This document shows positions 17,783-26,951 of a DNA stretch of 52,388 nucleotides, in pieces. The notes under the pieces are model-generated. The model was not told where the DNA came from. It searched no databases and was given only the letters and a program-made list of their open reading frames with translations. Both the position numbers and the translations under genes were made by a program. The stretch lies in contig CAKSJL010000002.1 of NCBI GenBank assembly GCA_934463345.1, positions 1 to 52,388 on the forward strand, written 5' to 3'. Source of the DNA: an uncultured Oscillospiraceae bacterium (GTDB lineage Bacteria > Bacillota > Clostridia > Oscillospirales > Ruminococcaceae). Each line of letters starts with the position of its first letter. Position 1 is the stretch's first letter.

Positions 17783-18706
17783 ATGAAAATAGTTTTTATG
17801 GGAACTCCTGATTTTGCAGTTCCATGCCTTAAAGCGCTCTGCGATAACGGACACGATGTTAAGGCGGTTTTTACCCAGCCTGACAAGCCGAAGGGCAGAG
17901 GCTATAAAATGATACCGACTCCTGTAAAAAAATGTGCGATGGAGTATGAAATACCGGTTTATCAGCCCCTTTCGCTCAGAAAGGGAGATGATGCTGAAAG
18001 CTCGTTTGAAAAGCTTTCGGAAATTGCTCCGGATCTTATAATAGTCGTGGCATACGGTCAGCTCCTTCCGCAGAGTATACTTGATCTTCCGAAGTACGGC
18101 TGTATAAATATTCACGCTTCACTTCTTCCGGAATACAGAGGCGCAGCGCCGATACAGTGGAGCATACTGGATGGAAAAACAATGACAGGCGTTACGTCAA
18201 TGCAGATGGAGGCAGGGCTCGACACCGGCGATATGCTTATAAGCAGGAGCCTTGAAATCGGTGAAAATGAAACAGCCGGTGAGCTTCACGACAGGCTTTC
18301 AGAGCTTGGCGCAGAAGTACTTCTGGAAACAGTTTCAGCCGTTTCAGCCGGAACGCTCTCGCCGCAGAAGCAGGATGATTCAAAGTCATGCTATGCGAAA
18401 ATGATAACAAAGGAAATGAGCAGACTTGACTTTAATGAAAGCGCTGAAAAATTGCATAATATAATAAGGGGAATAACCGGCTTTACAATGCTTGACGGAA
18501 AACGTCTTAAAATTTACAGAAGCATTGTCGGCGGTCAAACCAATGCTGCTGCCGGAACAGTTGTCGATACAAAGAGCTTTGCGGTTGCCTGCGGTGACGA
18601 AAGAACTGTAATATTTACAGAGGTTCAGTATGAAGGCGGCAAACGCATGAAAACAGAGGATTTTTTAAGGGGCAGAAGACTTTCAGACGGTGTTATTTTG
18701 GGCTGA
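17783..18706 (+). CDS. fmt: methionyl-tRNA formyltransferase
   Basis: 307 residues from ATG 17783 (GGAG six bases upstream; an ATG at 17771 would overlap that site). Transfers the formyl group of 10-formyl-THF to initiator Met-tRNA. Motifs: MKIVFMGTPDFAVPCL at the N-terminus, the catalytic HASLLPEYRGAAPIQW segment (about 107-122) and MEAGLDTGDM; the C-terminal domain (about 205-307) includes the RGITGF phrase. Length is normal. Confidence 0.96.
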   Translation: MKIVFMGTPDFAVPCLKALCDNGHDVKAVFTQPDKPKGRGYKMIPTPVKKCAMEYEIPVYQPLSLRKGDDAESSFEKLSEIAPDLIIVVAYGQLLPQSILDLPKYGCINIHASLLPEYRGAAPIQWSILDGKTMTGVTSMQMEAGLDTGDMLISRSLEIGENETAGELHDRLSELGAEVLLETVSAVSAGTLSPQKQDDSKSCYAKMITKEMSRLDFNESAEKLHNIIRGITGFTMLDGKRLKIYRSIVGGQTNAAAGTVVDTKSFAVACGDERTVIFTEVQYEGGKRMKTEDFLRGRRLSDGVILG

Positions 18707-18769
18707 TGCTGTACAAAGTCGTCAGGCGTGCTTTGTGCGGTGTTGCCTTGATAGATAAAGGAGAGTATT

Positions 18770-19465
18770 ATGTTTTTTTATGATTACTACTGGTTGGTAT
18801 TAATACCTGTTATAATTGCAATGCTCGCATCTGCAAACGTTAATATGACCTACAGGAAATATGAAAAAATCCGCAATTCAAGAGGTCTGACCGGAGAGAT
18901 GGCTGCCAGAAAGATACTTGATGCAAATGGTCTTTATAATGTCAGAATAGAGCACATTTCCGGAAATCTGACAGATCATTTTGATCCCAGTACAAATATT
19001 GTAAGATTATCAGATTCCACTTATTCAAGTTCATCCGTTGCGGCGGTTGGTGTTGCAGCACACGAGGTCGGACATGCAATACAGTATGCAAGGGGATACA
19101 CGCCGATGAAGATAAGGAGTGCAGTAATTCCACTTACAAATATCGGTTCCACTCTTTCTTATCCGCTGGTAATTCTAGGACTTGTTTTTAATTCATCGCT
19201 GGGCGATATTATGATAAACTTCGGAATAATTCTGTTTATGGCGGTCGTGTTCTTTCAGCTTGCAACTCTTTTTGTTGAGTTCAATGCAAGCTCAAGGGCA
19301 ATGAAAACTCTTGAAACGGATCATATACTTGAAGGGAAGGAACTTTCTGCTTCAAGAAAGGTGCTGACCGCTGCGGCGCTTACCTATGTTGCAGCACTTT
19401 TCACAGCAATTGTAAACCTTATAAGACTGCTGCTTATTGCCGGAAGAAGGGACAGAAGAGATTAA
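18770..19465 (+). CDS. yugP: YugP-type membrane zinc metallopeptidase
   Basis: 231 residues; ATG 18770 with AAAGGAGAG upstream. A first membrane segment (about 5-24) is followed by a cytoplasmic or surface domain with the zinc motif HEVGHAIQYARG (about 97-108); three more hydrophobic segments lie around 125-145, 150-172 and 200-225. This is the DUF/COG2738 family (YugP), putative neutral zinc metallopeptidases of unknown substrate. The stop codon is directly followed by the rsmB start, indicating coupled translation. Its place between fmt and rsmB is also common in clostridia. Confidence 0.9.
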   Translation: MFFYDYYWLVLIPVIIAMLASANVNMTYRKYEKIRNSRGLTGEMAARKILDANGLYNVRIEHISGNLTDHFDPSTNIVRLSDSTYSSSSVAAVGVAAHEVGHAIQYARGYTPMKIRSAVIPLTNIGSTLSYPLVILGLVFNSSLGDIMINFGIILFMAVVFFQLATLFVEFNASSRAMKTLETDHILEGKELSASRKVLTAAALTYVAALFTAIVNLIRLLLIAGRRDRRD

Positions 19466-20764
19466 ATGGCGGACGCAAGGTATCATGCAGTAAAGCTGCT
19501 GTGCAAAACTTTCGGCAGGGGCGGATATTCAAATATTATTCTTGACAAGGCTCTTGCAGAAAGCGATATGGATGAACGTGACAAAAAGCTCTGTTCTGCG
19601 ATTTATTACGGCGTACTTGAACGCAGAATAACACTCGACTATATTATTTCCAGCTATTGCAGGCAGAATATTTCAAGGCTTCGTCCAGAGATACTGAATA
19701 TTCTGAGATGCGGTATTTACCAGCTTGAGTATATGGATTCAATTCCGGACAGCGCCGCTGTCAATGAAAGCGTAAAGCTTGCCAAAAAACTTAAGCTTTC
19801 CAGTCTGTCGGGCTTTGTAAACGGAGTACTTCGGAGCTTTGTTCGTGACGGAAAGAATATCAGATATCCCGATAACCGCACAGCAAGACTTTCGGTGGAA
19901 TATTCTGCTCCGGAATGGCTTGTTGAAATGCTTGACAAAAATTATGGCAGCACCGGACTTTCGCTTATTGAAACCTCAGTTGGTTCACCACCGGTTACGA
20001 TAAGGCTTAATACAGCTGCTTACAGCCGTAATGATATCATTTCTCAGATAAGTGAGCTTGAACCTGCCGAAACCTTTCTTGAAAACTGCTTTGAAATAAA
20101 GGCATCGGATATAACTTCCTGTGACGCTTTTAAAAAGGGGATGTTCCATGTTCAGGATATTGCCTCACAGCTTTGCTGCAAAGCGCTTGGCGTTTCTGAA
20201 AATGATACGGTTCTTGACCTTTGTGCGGCTCCGGGCGGAAAAACCTTTACTCTTGCGGAGCTTATGAATGGAAAGGGCAGGATATATTCCTTTGATCTGC
20301 ACGAAAACAGGGTAAGGCTGATACGTTCCGGTGCAAGGAGATTGAAGCTTGAAAATATTACAGCTCTGACCGGAAATGCAGCAGAATTTAATCCGGATAT
20401 TCCGGAAGCTGACAGGATATTGTGTGATGTGCCATGTTCAGGCATAGGAGTAATACGCAGAAAGCCGGAAATAAAATATAAATCTCCTGAGGAATTTGAC
20501 AGATTGCCGGAAATACAGTACAATATACTTGAAAATGCAGTCCGTTATCTGAAAAGCGGCGGAGAACTTGTATATTCAACCTGTACTGTTAATCCAAAGG
20601 AAAATGATGAGGTTATTGACCGCTTTCTGAAAAACCATAGTGAGTTTGAGGGTATTCCTTTTCTGGAGAATTTAGGAAAACCGTTTGGTTCGTATAAGGC
20701 TGTGATTTTTCCGGAATATTTCGGCAGCGACGGCTTTTTTATTTCAAAGATCAGAAAAAAGTGA
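19466..20764 (+). CDS. rsmB: 16S rRNA (cytosine-C5) methyltransferase RsmB
   Basis: 432 residues. An N-terminal NusB-like domain (about 1-140) precedes the SAM-dependent methyltransferase domain, with LDLCAAPGGKTFTLAEL (SAM motif I), CDVPCSGIGVIRRKPEI (Cys motif) and YSTCTVNPKENDEVI (catalytic Cys motif). It methylates C967 of 16S rRNA (E. coli numbering). The start ATG follows the previous stop without a gap. Equivalent to B. subtilis yloM, in the same order before rlmN. Confidence 0.95.
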   Translation: MADARYHAVKLLCKTFGRGGYSNIILDKALAESDMDERDKKLCSAIYYGVLERRITLDYIISSYCRQNISRLRPEILNILRCGIYQLEYMDSIPDSAAVNESVKLAKKLKLSSLSGFVNGVLRSFVRDGKNIRYPDNRTARLSVEYSAPEWLVEMLDKNYGSTGLSLIETSVGSPPVTIRLNTAAYSRNDIISQISELEPAETFLENCFEIKASDITSCDAFKKGMFHVQDIASQLCCKALGVSENDTVLDLCAAPGGKTFTLAELMNGKGRIYSFDLHENRVRLIRSGARRLKLENITALTGNAAEFNPDIPEADRILCDVPCSGIGVIRRKPEIKYKSPEEFDRLPEIQYNILENAVRYLKSGGELVYSTCTVNPKENDEVIDRFLKNHSEFEGIPFLENLGKPFGSYKAVIFPEYFGSDGFFISKIRKK

Positions 20765-20803
20765 GGTAAAGATATCTCGCCTTATAAAACGGAGTGTGAT
20801 AAA

Positions 20804-21832
20804 TTGGAAAAGATAGATATACTATCGCTTGATTTGTCTGAGCTTGAAACGGAAATATTATCAACAGGCGAAAAGAGATTCAGAGCGAAACAGATTTTTG
20901 AGTGGCTTCATGTAAAAAAAGTGCGCTCATTTAATGAAATGACTAATCTATCTGTACAATTTCGCAACGCACTTTCGGAAAAATTTTGTATAAATCAACT
21001 ATTTGTTGCCAGAAAGCTTGAATCATCTGTAGACAATACTGTAAAATATCTGTATAGACTTTCTGACAGCTGTTTTGTTGAAACGGTTTTAATGGAATAT
21101 AAGTATGGAATGAGCCTTTGTGTGTCAACTCAGGTTGGCTGCAAAATGGGTTGCCGGTTCTGTGCGTCAACAATTGCCGGATTCGAAAGAAATCTTGAAC
21201 CGTCCGAGATTCTGGGACAGGTTTATGAAACAGAAAGACAAAGCGGAAAAAAGGTTTCTGGGATTGTACTTATGGGAATAGGCGAACCGCTGGATAATTA
21301 CCGTAACGTACTTAAATTTCTTGATCTGGTGTCAGCGCCGGAAGGAAATAATCTCAGTCTGCGGCATGTTACACTTTCGACCTGCGGAATTGTTCCGAAA
21401 ATACGTGAGCTTGCCGGTTTAAGGCTTGGGTTAACGCTTTCAATATCGCTTCACTGTCCCGACAATAAGGGAAGAAGCGAGATAATGCCGATAAATGACG
21501 CTTACAGCATAGAAGAGCTTATTGCGGCGGCGGACGAATATACAGAAAAAACAGGCAGGCGTGTTACATACGAATATGCTGTTATAGACAGTGTAAATTC
21601 TGACAAAAAAAGTGCGGAGAAGCTTGCGCATCTTCTTCGGGGAAAAAACTGTCATGTAAATCTTATTCCGGTTAATGCGGTAAAGGAGAGAAATTACAGA
21701 TCCAGCCGTAGCTCTGCAATGAGATTCTGCGAGTATCTGACCGGAATGGGTATAAACGCCACAGTAAGAAGGACACTTGGAAGCGATATAGATGCCGCAT
21801 GCGGTCAGCTGAGACGTGAGGCGGCAAAATAA
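20804..21832 (+). CDS. rlmN: dual-specificity RNA methyltransferase RlmN
   Basis: 342 residues from TTG 20804 with GGAG nine bases upstream. A radical-SAM enzyme that makes 2-methyladenosine in 23S rRNA (A2503) and some tRNAs. The cluster-binding cysteines Cys113, Cys117 and Cys120 are in CKMGCRFC; the C-terminal Cys in DIDAACGQL acts in the methyl-transfer mechanism, and the N-terminal KRFRAKQIFEWLH motif is typical. GIGEPLDNY is the SAM-binding GGE-like motif. Equivalent to B. subtilis yloN. Confidence 0.96.
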   Translation: MEKIDILSLDLSELETEILSTGEKRFRAKQIFEWLHVKKVRSFNEMTNLSVQFRNALSEKFCINQLFVARKLESSVDNTVKYLYRLSDSCFVETVLMEYKYGMSLCVSTQVGCKMGCRFCASTIAGFERNLEPSEILGQVYETERQSGKKVSGIVLMGIGEPLDNYRNVLKFLDLVSAPEGNNLSLRHVTLSTCGIVPKIRELAGLRLGLTLSISLHCPDNKGRSEIMPINDAYSIEELIAAADEYTEKTGRRVTYEYAVIDSVNSDKKSAEKLAHLLRGKNCHVNLIPVNAVKERNYRSSRSSAMRFCEYLTGMGINATVRRTLGSDIDAACGQLRREAAK

Positions 21833-21854
21833 AGATATTTGAGAGGTGAATGAT

Positions 21855-22580
21855 ATGAAGTATGTCAGCGAAACGGATATAGGACTTGTCAGAGAGGAAA
21901 ATCAGGACATAGTCCGTATTGAGGAATACTATGACAATGTACTTGCCGTAGTGTGCGACGGAATGGGAGGAGAACGCTCCGGACAGGATGCAAGCCGTAT
22001 TGCAATAAATGAGGTGTTCAGCCGTTTCAGCGCCGGATTTTCACCGGATCTTGATACAATATCCGTAAGGCAGCTTATGACTGCTTCAATATCAGCAGCG
22101 AACTCGATTGTATATACAACAGCCAGAATCGACTACAGAAGCTTCGGCATGGGAACAACCTGTGTTGCAGCTTATATAGACGACAAATATATATATGTTG
22201 CAAATGTGGGGGACAGTCGTGCATATTATGTGGATGAAAACGGACTTCATCAGATTACAACTGACCATACATTTGTAAATCTGCTGCTTATGCAGGGAAA
22301 AATTGGACCGGAGGAGGTCTATACTCATCCTAAAAGGAATATGCTGACCAAGGCTGTCGGAGTTGAAAGAGTTGTGATCCCTGACTTTTTCAGGATGAAA
22401 AGGGAAAAGAATTTTACGCTTCTTCTTTGCTCGGACGGACTGTCAGGTTACTGCAGCGACAGCGAGATCTATGAGGTTATGAAAAAAACTCCCCTTGAGG
22501 AGATGACGAAGGCTCTCATTGATCTTGCACTGAGCAAGGGCGGCAGAGACAATATTACACTTGCGGTGATAACTGACTGA
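21855..22580 (+). CDS. prpC: PP2C-type Ser/Thr phosphatase (PrpC/Stp)
   Basis: 241 residues from ATG 21855 with GAGAGG eight bases upstream (a GTG nine bases earlier is possible but overlaps the ribosome binding site). PP2C metal-binding motifs: GLVREENQD, VVCDGMGGERSG, VANVGDSRAYY, TTDHTFVN, LLCSDGLSGYCSD and GGRDNITLAV. It reverses phosphorylation by the PASTA kinase encoded next, the conserved prpC-prkC pair that tunes cell-wall metabolism and growth. Confidence 0.95.
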   Translation: MKYVSETDIGLVREENQDIVRIEEYYDNVLAVVCDGMGGERSGQDASRIAINEVFSRFSAGFSPDLDTISVRQLMTASISAANSIVYTTARIDYRSFGMGTTCVAAYIDDKYIYVANVGDSRAYYVDENGLHQITTDHTFVNLLLMQGKIGPEEVYTHPKRNMLTKAVGVERVVIPDFFRMKREKNFTLLLCSDGLSGYCSDSEIYEVMKKTPLEEMTKALIDLALSKGGRDNITLAVITD

Positions 22581-22606
22581 TTTATTTACAGGAGTGGAGA
22601 GAATAG

Positions 22607-24811
22607 ATGGATAAGAACATAGGAAAGAAGCTTGACGGACGATATGAGATAACCGAGCTTATCGGCGAGGGCGGAATGGCTGATGTTTACAAGGCTGTTG
22701 ACGTTGTTGATAACAAGGTTGTTGCCGTTAAGATACTTAAACAGGAATTTGCTGAGAGTGAGGAGTTTTTAAGACGATTCAGAAATGAATCAAAGGCAAT
22801 AGCTGTTTTATCGCACCCGAATATTGTAAAAATTTATGATGTGGGCTTTTCCGACAAGATACAGTTCATAGTTATGGAGTATATTGACGGTATTACGCTT
22901 AAAGAGTATATAGAGAGTGAAAAGGTTTTAAGCTGGAAGGATGCCGTTCATTTTGTAACTCAGATTTTAAGAGCGCTTCAGCATGCGCATGAAAGAGGCA
23001 TAGTTCACAGGGATATCAAGCCGCAGAACATAATGATGTTTACGGACGGAACTATAAAGGTCATGGATTTCGGTATTGCCAAATTTGCGAGGGAAGAGGG
23101 CAAGACTGCAACTGATCAGGCGATAGGAACGGTTCACTATATCAGTCCGGAACAGGCAAGGGGCGATATAACTGACGCCAAAAGCGATCTTTATTCAGTA
23201 GGCGTAATGCTTTATGAGATGCTGACCGGTCAGAAGCCGTTTGATTCGGACAATCCGGTATCGATTGCGGTTATGCATATGCACAATGTAGCAGAGCTTC
23301 CGAGAAGAGTAAATCCTGATATTCCTGCACCGCTTGAGGAAATAATTGTTCATGCAATGGAAAAAAATCCGGCTGACAGATATCAGACGGCTGTTGAAAT
23401 GCTGAGGGATATTGACCGTTTCAAGGCTGATCCGGATGTACGTTTCGGATATATTACAAGACAGCCTGAACCGGATATGAAAACAAGATATTTTTCGGCA
23501 GTCAGTGATGAAGTTCAGGAAAAAAACAGCTTTCCGGAAGAAGAGTACACGAACGGAAACGATGAGATTTACAGCGCTGATGATCCGTATGAGGAAACCT
23601 ATGATGAGGATTACAGCGATTTTGATGATGTTCCGGAAAAGAAAAAATCACTTTTTGTGCCGGTTCTGTCAGCTGTAACGGTTGTCGTTATAATGGTTGC
23701 GGTATTTTTTATTGCAACTCTCATAAAAAGTATGTTTACCGGAGAAAAAACTACATCCTCTGAATTTGCAATGCCAAATCTTGTGGGGATGGATTACAAC
23801 CAAGCTGTGGAGGCCTATCCTAAGCTTGACATACAGGTCGATTCAACAGAATGGTCGGATCTTGAAAAGGATAAGATTTTCTATCAGAGTGTGCCTGAGG
23901 GTGACGGAGTTAAGAAGGGCGAGATCATAAAGGTAAAGGTAAGTCTTGGCGCTAAGACTGTCAAAGTACCGAACGTTATAAACTATCACTACAAGACTGC
24001 CGAGGAGGCTCTTCGTGCGGCTGGTCTTGAGGTTGAATTTAAATATCAGGAAAACAAGGATGTCGAGGAAGAAATTGTCTTTGACACAGAGCCGGGAGCG
24101 CTTGAGGAGGTTGCGCCAGGAACAACGATTCTTGTCTATGTAAGCAAGGGCAAGGATGTTGAGGAAATCAAGATGGAAAACTTCGTCGGAAAGAAAATCG
24201 AGGACGCAAAGATTCAGTGCGGAATCTGGGGACTCAGCGTAAAGACCGAGAAAAAGGATTCCAGCAAACCGGAAGGAACGATTCTTGAACAGAGCATCGA
24301 AGAGGGTGAGAAAGTTCCGGCAGATTCAACTATAACATTTACTGTGAGTACTGGCAAAGAACCAGAGGGAACAGTTGATATGACTTTCTACTTCCCGGCA
24401 GATTCAACAGGAAGATTCACGATAAGCGCATACCAGAACAATGTAAAGATATTTGAAAGCTTTACGCTCTCCGCAGATTATTCAAAGGAAAATCCTATTT
24501 CTGTAACAGGAAAGGGAAATGATGTTGAAATAACAATGGTTCTTACAAACCTCAGCAATAACATGACAGCTGTTCTGGGCAAATACACCATGAATTTCGA
24601 GGAGGGAACATTCTCGACAGTGTCCGAGGATATTGACCTTGCATTCATGACAGTTGACGGAATGTATGTTGCACCAACAGAAGCTCCTTATGTTCCGCAG
24701 CCAGAACCTGAGCCACAGCCAGAACCTGAGCCGGAGCCTGATTCAAGCTCTGACGAGCCAGCGCCGGAGGAAAGCTCTGACGAAAGCTCAGAAGACGGTG
24801 AAGAGCAATGA
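22607..24811 (+). CDS. prkC: PASTA-domain Ser/Thr protein kinase PrkC
   Basis: 734 residues. Kinase domain 12-270: GEGGMADVYKA loop, Lys42 in VAVKILK, catalytic HRDIKPQN (Asp136), DFG at 154-156 and GTVHYISPEQARG. An acidic juxtamembrane stretch (about 305-345) leads to one transmembrane helix (349-374). Outside the cell are three PASTA repeats (about 386-447, 450-516, 520-583), then an extra beta-rich domain (about 586-690) and an acidic Pro/Glu repeat tail (697-734). PASTA domains sense muropeptides and lipid II. The extra C-terminal domain and the PEP-rich tail go beyond the B. subtilis protein. The stop overlaps the start of rsgA (ATGA). Confidence 0.95.
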   Translation: MDKNIGKKLDGRYEITELIGEGGMADVYKAVDVVDNKVVAVKILKQEFAESEEFLRRFRNESKAIAVLSHPNIVKIYDVGFSDKIQFIVMEYIDGITLKEYIESEKVLSWKDAVHFVTQILRALQHAHERGIVHRDIKPQNIMMFTDGTIKVMDFGIAKFAREEGKTATDQAIGTVHYISPEQARGDITDAKSDLYSVGVMLYEMLTGQKPFDSDNPVSIAVMHMHNVAELPRRVNPDIPAPLEEIIVHAMEKNPADRYQTAVEMLRDIDRFKADPDVRFGYITRQPEPDMKTRYFSAVSDEVQEKNSFPEEEYTNGNDEIYSADDPYEETYDEDYSDFDDVPEKKKSLFVPVLSAVTVVVIMVAVFFIATLIKSMFTGEKTTSSEFAMPNLVGMDYNQAVEAYPKLDIQVDSTEWSDLEKDKIFYQSVPEGDGVKKGEIIKVKVSLGAKTVKVPNVINYHYKTAEEALRAAGLEVEFKYQENKDVEEEIVFDTEPGALEEVAPGTTILVYVSKGKDVEEIKMENFVGKKIEDAKIQCGIWGLSVKTEKKDSSKPEGTILEQSIEEGEKVPADSTITFTVSTGKEPEGTVDMTFYFPADSTGRFTISAYQNNVKIFESFTLSADYSKENPISVTGKGNDVEITMVLTNLSNNMTAVLGKYTMNFEEGTFSTVSEDIDLAFMTVDGMYVAPTEAPYVPQPEPEPQPEPEPEPDSSSDEPAPEESSDESSEDGEEQ

Positions 24812-25668
24812 GGGGAATTATAACCAGATCTATCGGAGGACTCTATACGGCAGAGTCCTCCGACGGTGTATATGAATGCCGTGCAAGGGGAATATTCAGA
24901 AAACAGGGGATTTCTCCGGCGGTTGGCGACAATATTGAATTTGAAAATGGCATTATAAACGAGATATATGACAGGAAAAATTCGCTGATAAGACCACCTC
25001 TTGCTAATCTTGACTATCTGGTATTTGTAGTATCAGTTTCTCAGCCTGCGCCAAACTATCTGCTGCTCGATAAATTTATTGCGGTTGCGGAATATCAGCA
25101 CATAGAACCTGTTATTGCCGTTACCAAAATAGATATTGAAAGCTGTGAGGATATAATTTCAATATACAGCAAGGTGGGGATAAATGTAATAGCAGTTGAT
25201 TACAGTCGTGAAGAGCCTGTTGAGGAACTAAAAGGATTGCTTCATAACAAAATCAGCGCATTTACAGGAAACAGCGGTGCAGGGAAATCAACGCTTCTTA
25301 ATGCGATCTGTCCGGGGCTTGATATACCTACAGGTGAAATAAGCAAAAAGCTTGGCAGAGGCAGGCACACAACACGTCATGCTCAGCTTTACAAACTGCC
25401 TTGGGGCGGCTATATCGCCGATACTCCCGGATTTTCGACGTTTGAAACGGATAAGTACAGCATAATCCGTAAGGAAGAGCTTTCTGGATGCTTTCGTGAA
25501 TTCGGGAAATTTGAGGGTAAATGCAGATTTCGTGACTGCTCGCATACAAAGGAAAAAGGATGCAGCGTTATCGAGGCGGTTGAAAATGGTGATATATCTC
25601 AGTCACGCCATGAGAGCTATTGTGCTATGTATGAGGATGCAAAAAAAATCAGGGAATGGGAGCTGTGA
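24808..25668 (+). CDS. rsgA: ribosome small-subunit-dependent GTPase A
   Basis: 286 residues. A circularly permuted GTPase that matures the 30S subunit: OB-fold at the N-terminus (about 1-65), G4 motif TKID before G1 GNSGAGKST (about 155-163), then TTRHAQLY and DTPGFSTF. The zinc-binding end CRFRDCSHTKEKGC is intact. Overlaps the kinase gene by four bases. In B. subtilis the same gene (cpgA) follows prkC and its product is a PrkC substrate. The rpe gene often found next is missing here. Confidence 0.95.
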   Translation: MRGIITRSIGGLYTAESSDGVYECRARGIFRKQGISPAVGDNIEFENGIINEIYDRKNSLIRPPLANLDYLVFVVSVSQPAPNYLLLDKFIAVAEYQHIEPVIAVTKIDIESCEDIISIYSKVGINVIAVDYSREEPVEELKGLLHNKISAFTGNSGAGKSTLLNAICPGLDIPTGEISKKLGRGRHTTRHAQLYKLPWGGYIADTPGFSTFETDKYSIIRKEELSGCFREFGKFEGKCRFRDCSHTKEKGCSVIEAVENGDISQSRHESYCAMYEDAKKIREWEL

Positions 25669-25673
25669 GCTTT

Positions 25674-26312
25674 ATGCAGAACAAGAAATGCTATATATTT
25701 GCAGGTTCACCAGATGCAAAATGCAGCGGAGTTGAATTTGACAGCAACAGGTATGTGATATGCGCAGACGGCGGATACTCCCTGGCGAAAAAACTTAATA
25801 TAACACCGGACGTTATAATTGGGGATTTTGACACATATCGTGAAAAGTTTCCGGCTGATTGTGAAATAATAAGACACCCTCCGGAAAAGGATGATACCGA
25901 CACAATGCTTGCTGTAAAGCTTGCGCTTGACAGGGGATACAAAAATATAGTAATATGCGGAGCAATTGGCGGCAGACTGGATCATACATTTGCCAACATA
26001 CAGACGCTCAGATATATCATGAAGCATGGCGGAAACGGTGAGCTTGCCGGAGACGGAAGCTTTGCAACAATGCAGGGACCGGGTGTCAAGGTCTACAGCC
26101 GTATAAACGGATATTATTTTTCGCTTTTTTCCTATACTGAGGAGTGCAGCGGAATTACAGCAACAGGCTTTAAATACCCTTTGAAGGACGCTGTGCTTAA
26201 AAACAGCTTTCCGCTCGGAATAAGCAATATGGTTACAGGTAAGGCAGGAATAATTTCGCTTGAAAAGGGAATACTTCTTGTGATTTTTTCAAAAGATATG
26301 AACCAAAACTAA
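25674..26312 (+). CDS. thiN: thiamine pyrophosphokinase
   Basis: 212 residues from ATG 25674, with GGGAG eleven bases upstream; an ATG at 25656, overlapping rsgA, would add six residues and cannot be excluded. Converts thiamine to thiamine pyrophosphate. Motifs: ICADGGYSLAKKL, VIIGDFDTY, HPPEKDDTDTMLA (metal-binding acidic cluster) and CGAIGGRLDHTFANI. The C-terminal beta domain is present. In B. subtilis thiN (yloS) is likewise followed by spoVM, which supports the next call. Confidence 0.93.
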   Translation: MQNKKCYIFAGSPDAKCSGVEFDSNRYVICADGGYSLAKKLNITPDVIIGDFDTYREKFPADCEIIRHPPEKDDTDTMLAVKLALDRGYKNIVICGAIGGRLDHTFANIQTLRYIMKHGGNGELAGDGSFATMQGPGVKVYSRINGYYFSLFSYTEECSGITATGFKYPLKDAVLKNSFPLGISNMVTGKAGIISLEKGILLVIFSKDMNQN

Positions 26313-26411
26313 AAAAATGAATATAATAAAATATGGTTTTATTGCAGGCAGCGTCGTTGTGGGCGTCTATACTGCCGGCAGCCGATTTTATTTTGAAGCG
26401 GAGGTACATAT

Positions 26412-26501
26412 ATGAAAATTGTTGTAATAAGAAGTCCTAAGTTTTTGTCCGGTTTTCTGAGATTTATTTTTAAGATAAAAAAAGAAGATGACCCGGAGTA
26501 A
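26412..26501 (+). CDS. spoVM: stage V sporulation protein SpoVM
   Basis: A 29-residue ORF: ATG 26412-26414, stop TAA 26499-26501, with a strong GGAGG at 26400-26404 and a 7-base spacer. The peptide begins MKIVVIRSPKFLSGFLR and ends in charged residues (KKEDDPE). It aligns without gaps to B. subtilis SpoVM over the core P9-K10-F11-L12-x-G14-x-x-R17. SpoVM is an amphipathic helix that recognises the positively curved forespore membrane and anchors the SpoIVA coat basement layer. The place directly after thiN matches the B. subtilis map. Together, sequence, length and synteny make this convincing; too short for ordinary gene callers. Confidence 0.9.
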   Translation: MKIVVIRSPKFLSGFLRFIFKIKKEDDPE

Positions 26502-26573
26502 TGCGCCGTACAGATAATAAAATTAGTCTTGCAGTGGTTAGCACAGAAATTAACATCTGAGGTTCTAAAGTAA

Positions 26574-26610
26574 AAGGGGCAGCTGTCGGCTGCCCCTTGA
26601 CGTTTTTTAT
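26574..26610. terminator. bidirectional terminator between spoVM and mazF
   Basis: AAGGGGCAGC (26574-26583) pairs with GCTGCCCCTT (26589-26598), loop of five bases; T-rich tracts follow on the plus strand (GACGTTTTTTA) and on the minus strand. It closes the long plus-strand run and the convergent toxin gene. Confidence 0.85.
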
Positions 26611-26951
26611 GATAGACCAAAGCTTATTGAAAGCGCACTGTTGACACGATTCATGTCCCCCGATTCAAGCTCTCCCATACGCTCTTTAAGACGTTTTTTG
26701 TCAATTGTCCTAATCTGCTCCAGAAGCACGACGCTGTCCTTGGAAAGACCGCAGCCTGAAGCGCTCAGCTCTATGTGAGTCGGGAGCTTTGCCTTTTCAC
26801 GCTGACTGGTTATCGCTGCTGCTATAACTGTCGGACTGTGTCTGTTTCCTACATCGTTCTGAACTATAAGTACCGGTCTTATTCCGCCCTGTTCTGAACC
26901 TACAACAGGGCTTAGATCGGCGTAATAAATTTCGCCTCTTTTAACTGACAT
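26607..26951 (-). CDS. mazF: MazF/PemK-type endoribonuclease toxin
   Basis: 114 residues from ATG 26949-26951 (AGGAG eight bases upstream). Typical MazF/NdoA fold: starts [21 protein letters not shown], then [24 protein letters not shown] and [14 protein letters not shown]. MazF toxins are sequence-specific mRNA interferases. B. subtilis ndoA is preceded by its antitoxin gene ndoAI; here the region upstream (26952-27195) holds no antitoxin-like ORF, so the gene stands alone, as is seen in some clostridia. It is convergent with spoVM. Confidence 0.92.
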   Translation of the reverse strand: MSVKRGEIYYADLSPVVGSEQGGIRPVLIVQNDVGNRHSPTVIAAAITSQREKAKLPTHIELSASGCGLSKDSVVLLEQIRTIDKKRLKERMGELESGDMNRVNSALSISFGLS

